64,000 bases of DNA. It comes from Halocafeteria seosinensis (taxonomy: Eukaryota > Sar > Bigyra > Bicosoecida). This document shows positions 58,640-64,000 of this stretch, piece by piece. A model generated the notes under the pieces. The model was not told the origin of the DNA. It was given only the letters and a program-made list of their open reading frames with translations, and made no database searches. Location of the stretch: NCBI GenBank assembly GCA_001687465.1, contig LVLI01000308.1:1-64000 (forward strand), written 5' to 3'. The first letter of the stretch is position 1. Every line of letters starts with the position of its first letter. A program made the translations under genes and the position numbers.

Positions 58640-59430
58640 AATTGGCGGCATTAAAAGAAGCATGGACAGTAGTAGTCCTACAGCCCACGGGGCCAGAGCA
58701 GCTGCGTGGCTATACGCAGCACCAGGAAAGGATTTATACAACCGACGCCGAGTACATGGTAGCACTGTGTCGACGCCAAGCGCTCCCCCAAACTAGCTGT
58801 TTATGGGGTCATCCGGTGAATGCTGTGGAGAAGGGCCGATCGACGAGCTGCTGCACCACGCACTGGGATGCGGCAAAGAAGGGAACGCCACGCAAAGGAT
58901 CCGCCGTCATGACAGGATAGCAGTGGAACTGGAGAACTACATCCGCATGAGTCAAATGCCAGTGGAGAGAGAGGTGCTCGTAGACCCACGAAACGAAGGA
59001 GAAGCGAGGCCAGTTATGGACCTGGTAGCAAAAGGCCCAACGAGCACAGTTTATGTCGGTGTGACAGTGCCAAACCCACTCACAAGAGACAGACTAGCCA
59101 GGACAGCGGGGGAAGACCCCTCACCATCGCGGCAGAATCGAAGATGAAACGGACAAAATACGGACATCTGAGGGATCACCACACGGAAATTATTCCGTTC
59201 ACGAGAGAGGCGACGGGCGGCTTCGGGGAAGACGCGATCAAATTTTTCAAGAGAATTGCCAGGAAAGCACCGGTCCCCGGTGCTTTCGGGGAACAAGCGA
59301 GATGCGGAACTTTCGAAAGCTGATGGCAAACAAACTGTCTGTCACGTTGTGAAGATGTTGGAGCGGTTCCGCCTAGCATAGCCTCTAGACTACACGTCTT
59401 CCTGTAGGAGCAATACTAATACACACAACT
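58640..59430 (+). mobile_element. decayed LINE (non-LTR retrotransposon), C-terminal part
   Basis: Plus-strand frames in order give HGARAAAWLYAAPGK, then in a second frame YTTDAEYMVALCRRQALP, then ELLHHALGCGKEGN and RIRRHDRIAVELE, VYVGVTVPNPLTRDR, and finally KYGHLRDHHTEIIPF and GGFGEDAIKFFKRIARK. The AWL.A.P, HALGC and RRH.R series is what I know from the region after the reverse transcriptase of LINE-type ORFs, including the Cys/His segment. The reading frame changes at least three times and stops interrupt it, so it is inactive. The reverse transcriptase itself is not visible, so the copy is 5'-truncated or too decayed. The tail near 59390-59427 matches the other fragment at 13990-14345. 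Confidence 0.7.
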
Positions 59431-60380
59431 GTGACTAGAGCTTCTAGTCTTCTAGCATTTCCCCGAGTGGTGAGCCACTGTGTGACTTCCTGTTCCCCAT
59501 AGTGGGCTTCCTTGCGAGACCCGGGCGGTATTCTGTGGCAAAGTTACCGTACAACATAAAAATCGTGGTCTCTCTGATTGCTAAGCCGAGTCCTCAAAGC
59601 AAGCAATGGGGGCACAGGTCCATGTTGTGTGGGTACCCCAGTACAAAACGCGACTAGTGTACAGTAGATAGGCTGTACTTATAGAGTCACTGGGAAATTG
59701 CCGTCCCGAACTGGAGATGTTCTCCCCATCTCCCACGGAAATTCCTGTAAGGACAGGAACATTCAGATAATTCCAGGCTATTGGGGGAAACTACCAGTCC
59801 TGGTTTTGTGACACCCTTCCAAATTTGTGTTCTCAATCAGTGACCGGTTCCATGCTAGATTGAATGGAAGAAGAATTGCTATTTGACACGGAGTCTCTGA
59901 AATATTTTAATGACTTCGCCCCGATATTCCTACCACAGGGCATCCCCAGGTCGTCGTCTGTCCACACGTGGGTATATGGGGACCAGAGAGGCTGTTGGAA
60001 CCATCCTAATAGGACAGGGCACTTTCCAATGGCTACGGAGTGGAGAACTAGATATATGAAAAACTGCCGGAAAGTAATGATGACTAAGTTGTCTATACCA
60101 TTGATACACCAGGTTTCTTCCGGTACAAATAATTCGCGCAGTTTTCGAAATTGCTTCAAGACATCCAAAACAATTATTGCACAATTTTCTGATGCCTGGA
60201 TTGATCGGCAGAGGCAGAAACTCGAGAGGTAGTACATGTATGTTATACATTGTAATTGTACCGTCTTAGAAAACGGGTGTAAGATATTCTGATGGTTTTA
60301 TGGGTTGGTTACATCCGTTTTTCACTAACAAAGGATACAAAAGGCATTGACACATAAGAATTATTTTAACAAGCTAGAAT
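59431..60380. other. intergenic with an ambiguous 122-codon frame
   Basis: An ATG frame at 59864-60232 on the plus strand (122 codons, ending QRQKLER) lies over an equally long ATG frame on the minus strand (59833-60237). Neither has a recognisable domain, and I cannot choose between them. The last ~140 bp before 60381 should be the 3' untranslated region of the minus-strand paralogue. Confidence 0.3.
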
Positions 60381-63300
60381 TTATACAGTGTTGTCTCGTT
60401 CCGAAGGAAAGGGATCTCCTCTCCGAACGTTGTTGTTTCCGCTAGTTGGGAAGGCAAAATATTGATAAATGTTTCTCTGAGGCACCACGTCCTCATCGGA
60501 CTCATTATCGAGATCCCTGAGGGCAGGCTCGTTCTCTCTTAGGCCATCGGAAGGGAACACATCTTCATCCGATTCAGTGTCGAACCGCAACGTACCACCT
60601 AAGAAGCCATGGTCCTCATCATGATCCGAACTTTCTTCTTCCGAGCTAGTTAGAGGTTCATCATTTAGTGCATGAGCGTAGCCAGTGGCTTCATCTACGA
60701 GGACTGTGTCATCGATGATACGGTTCCCTGAGCCATGTAACGGATTGAACTGTTGCTTGAGACGACGCTGCCTTTCTTCCTTCCCTTTCCGCTGATACCA
60801 ATAGTAGCAAAGCCACACCAAAATGCAAATTAACAAAAATGCGAATGCACCGAGGGAGAAAAACATTGGCGATAAAGCCGAGGTACCACCGATAAGAGAA
60901 GATGAACTTCTTCCGAACCCGACCACTCTAATATCTGTGATCGTGACGTCGTCAGTGCTGTTTACTATGTTGTTGTGGAGTAACAGTTCGGGGAGTGTAA
61001 GGCGCAAATCGTTCTCCAACATATCTTTGATTGAGTCATCTTCCAAATGCCGTTGAGACGAAGTCAGCTCTCTGCGGTTCCTCGCCAGTCCTTCATGAAT
61101 CAACTGCAAGGAAACAATTTGATGAGGCGTGTGCGTCTCCGTAACTTCCTCAACAAAAAGATTAGAGTCAGCAAACAAGGAACTGGCGGAGGTCACTGAG
61201 TTGAGAAGCCCCGCTAACTGAGGGTATCGGAGCTGAAGAATGAGGGTATTGTTCAGCTTTAGAGAGATCTCTACATATTCCGACACCGATAGGCTCTCCC
61301 GATTTGAAAAGAATTTTACCGGCCAATCTTCGAAAGAGAAGACGGGACTTAAAGTGACATTTGGAATCATGTTATCAAACCTGTCTACTACAGCTCCCTC
61401 GTCCAGAGCAAGCGCTATTGCTTGCGCGTCAATGGGTGGGCCAATGTTAAAGCTCATTTCTCGTTGCGGCTTGAAGTCGCTAAGATCGAATGTGCGAAGC
61501 GTCTGAAGACGTTGGTGTCGCGAGCAAGCAGTGCCGTTCCTGCAAGAATACGTCCAGACAGAGACAGAGTCCACGGATCCTGCGAACGAGAATGATTCAT
61601 GCGCTAATAGGATAAAATGTACACGAGGGAACCGGATTGAATCCAGTTGCGTCGAGAGCTGAGGTGGAAAGATATCCCGCATGAAATGAAAGTAGTAGTT
61701 TTTATCAAGAGTATTGCCTGCTTTGTCAAAGAACGCTCTCTTTGGGATCTCTAATGACACTCTGCCCTCCATAGTACCGGAAACATCTACAGCAAGCAAG
61801 TATACAGAGTCTGCTCCAGTGAAATTGGCCGGCAATCTAGAAAGAGTTTTCTCATTAATCACTGCAGCCTCTCCGTCGTCGTACGAAAATCCTGGGTCAT
61901 CAAATACAATACGACGAAGACTGTCTACTGATGCACCGGAAACTAGTATTGAGGCTTCTTCGTGAGCTAGTCCTCGCGCTCCCTGTGCTGGCTCCGTAGG
62001 GATATCGTTAGGCGTAACAACTTTGTTGAACAGTAGAATTATCTCCATACGCGACGCCTTCCAGTTTTCTCCTTCACCGATAGGTGTGACAACTTCTACC
62101 TGAGGTGGTACTCCATCGAACCAGGTGGCAGCGCGGACTTCCGCCTTTAAGACAACTCCCCGAGTATCCATGAGGAAATTAGGACGGATAGCAAGTTCTA
62201 CTCGGCCGCGTCTAAGGTGGTCCAGTCTTATCAGCCACATATGCTCATCGCTACTCAATCGGGAGATGGAAGCGATGCCCTCTGCACCGGTGCTTTCCCC
62301 CTCCACATTGATACAAAACGCATTGCTGGAAAAGTTTGCAAGGGCATGACTTGATACCAGTAAGAATGTTAATAGATCTGAGCTAGGTCGGGAATCTTTC
62401 AAAGTCTCCTGTGCATACAGAGAAACTTCCAGTGGAGGTAAAGAAGGAGATGGGGAGGCTGTAATCGTTACCGTTGGGGAAGGCGTCGGCGTGAACATGC
62501 CACTAAATCTTGACACTAACGTCTGCGAGGAAACATGAGTAGCGGCCACCGTGAAAGGCGGTAAAGTTATCGTCGCATCAGCAAAACAGTTCTCAACGAC
62601 TCTCGCCGTAAACGAATATGTTAGATTTGCTTGAACTTCCATCCATGTCTCCGAGAATAATTCAATACAATCTACATCGAACTCGGTGGTGCTGAGAGGG
62701 TACGCAATCTCTCGGTTGAACGCTGCGATTACCACAAACCTCGAGGAGCCGCTGAAACCGTTATGGAACTCCGGAAGGAGAGGAGCGTTGAGGGATAGGT
62801 GAATAGAGGGTCCTGGAGTGCGACTCACGCTGGATGTGGGACTCACGGTAGCTGTCACACTAGGAGTAGAGGAAGGTGATGTACCTACAGTAGAAGTCGG
62901 AGTGATGCTTGCTGAGGGAGTCGCGGTAGGTGTGGGCCTGACGCATATGTTGTCCAGACATGTCTTCGACTCACAGTCATTTCCAGTCACGCACTCCTTT
63001 CCAAACAGGCACGGCGGGCAATTGAGCCCACCACAATCCACATCGGTTTCGTTATTGTCTTCTTTTCCGTCGAAACAACTATGGGGATATATGCACACCA
63101 AGGTGTCAGCATCACAATGGTTTGTTAAGCAGTGTAGATCCTGTCTGCAAGGCTTCTCTAGGGAGACACGACATTTTTGTTCTACACACTTTCCATCAAA
63201 CGCGCAGTCTTGATTTAAGACACATTCAGCACCCGGAGGACAAGTTTCGGGACAAAGAGTACCTCCACAGTCAGTGTCAGTCTCGAAACCGAAATTAAGC

Positions 63301-64000
63301 GTGCCATCAGTACAAGATGGACGGCTACAACTACCATTTAGACACATCCCAGAAATGCACGAAGCATTCCACTCACAGACCTGAGTAGCGTCTGGTACAT
63401 AGTCCGGACTACGCCCGAGGAGAGTGTTCGTCTGATTTACTTGCACAGCAGCAAGCGTGGATAGTTCCTCTATCTGAAGTCTCAAACTGGGGACCAAAGT
63501 GTTATTTGTCCCCTCGAAGACGCAACTACCGTCATCTACTTGTGCTTGTGGATTGTAATTCTGCGAGGTATTTCAACATAAATAAAATGACAGTAACGTA
63601 TACCTCGCTAGAAACTGCAGCGGGACGTACCTTTGCCAAAGGGTATGTGCAACCAGTTTGGAACATCTCGCAAGTTCCGTCATCCAATGTAGCGTCTGGA
63701 TCGTAGTTTTGCGACGTGGGGCAAGTACATCCTACGACGTGGCCGGACGGCAGTATACAGGTGCCATCGTTAGATCGTGCTCTTGGGTCATAGTTCACAG
63801 CGATTGGATAAGTACATCCTCTTGGTAAAAGAAAATCGCAAGAGCGATCATTGACCGTGGCTAAGGGGTTAAAATTTATCGCAGTCAAATTCGTGCAGCC
63901 ATGAATATCACCGATGAATTTGGAAGCGTTGCACTTGATAAGGTTTGATACTCCCGAAACGGTTCCATTGCTGATGATGCCCACGTTGCACAAGTACACA
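60381..64000 (-). CDS. second giant surface protein paralogue, C-terminal part (runs off window)
   Basis: Two exons are visible: 64000-63631 (continues beyond the window) and 63560-60381, at least 1182 residues. The 70-nt intron, 63630-63561 (GTACGT...CGCAG), stands at the same point inside the fourth DDGSC-type motif as in the plus-strand gene. The order is the same: end of a Gly-rich unit (YLCNVGIISNGTV, matching HLCNVTVESDGVV), four GCT...DDG.C motifs, a helical segment, DCGG modules, a PT-rich linker, Ig-like domains, a transmembrane helix (FFSLGAFAFLLICILVWLCYYW) and an acidic tail of about 130 residues with RIIDDTVLV and Ser/Glu runs. The upstream part is likely a repeat array too, but that lies outside the window. 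The two genes are convergent, about 5 kb apart. Confidence 0.9.

Noticed and set aside
59421-59450. Copy of the 65-bp repeat in reverse (acacacaactgtgac)
   Set aside because: Only about 15 bases resemble the repeat end, and the similarity stops at once. It is probably chance around a CA run.
59431-60380. A gene on either strand at 59.8-60.2 kb
   Set aside because: Equal-length ATG frames on both strands with no recognisable feature; kept only as an ambiguous note.
1-64000. tRNA, rRNA or CRISPR array
   Set aside because: No tRNA-like A/B boxes with cloverleaf, no rRNA sequence and no short regularly spaced direct repeats were seen on either strand by eye.

Overview
The window is nuclear DNA of a eukaryote. 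Genes are split by short GT-AG introns of about 60-110 nt, lie close together on both strands, and sit among decayed non-LTR retrotransposon pieces. Recognisable genes are a ciliary EF-hand protein (EFHB/CFAP21-like), mitochondrial carnitine palmitoyltransferase 2, a SIRT7-like sirtuin, a CD36/LIMP-2-family receptor and a cyclin Y. The EFHB homologue suggests an organism that builds cilia or flagella at some stage. Overall this fits a protist with a compact genome; I cannot place the lineage. A few N positions (16-21, 15455, 34485, 51377) show it is draft sequence.

Layout. 1-1100: short repeats, two hairpins and a broken gene with two chromo-like modules, interrupted by a 34-bp insertion with a 10-bp target-site duplication. 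1.1-11.6 kb: an unrecognised ORF, an unrecognised nuclear-looking protein, EFHB-like, CPT2 (8 exons) and a 1254-residue orphan. 12.2-13.1 kb: the sirtuin. 13.1-15.7 kb: mostly gene-free, with a LINE 3' fragment and a poly-C tract. 15.7-20.3 kb: the CD36-family receptor (10 exons) and cyclin Y (4 exons). 20.9-21.6 kb: a short secreted LRR-like gene that resembles the 5' end of the next gene.

21.8-55.3 kb, over half of the window, is one gene for a predicted single-pass surface protein of about 11,060 residues. It has a signal peptide, leucine-rich repeats encoded one per small exon, a Thr/Pro/Ser-rich stalk, about 27 tandem Gly-rich units of 300-450 residues inside a single 29.5-kb exon, four Cys motifs of the CT..A.NF/YDP.A..DDGSC kind, ETD.DCGG modules, Ig-like domains, a transmembrane helix and an acidic tail. 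Units 7-21 follow a three-unit higher-order repeat of about 3 kb.

55.3-60.4 kb holds a hydrophobic ORF, a 65-bp mobile repeat with its own target-site duplication and a decayed LINE. From 60.4 kb to the window end, on the opposite strand, is the C-terminal part of a paralogue of the giant protein. It has the same domain order, an intron at the same place and the same cytoplasmic tail motif. The two giant genes are therefore a tail-to-tail pair and are the most unusual content of the window.
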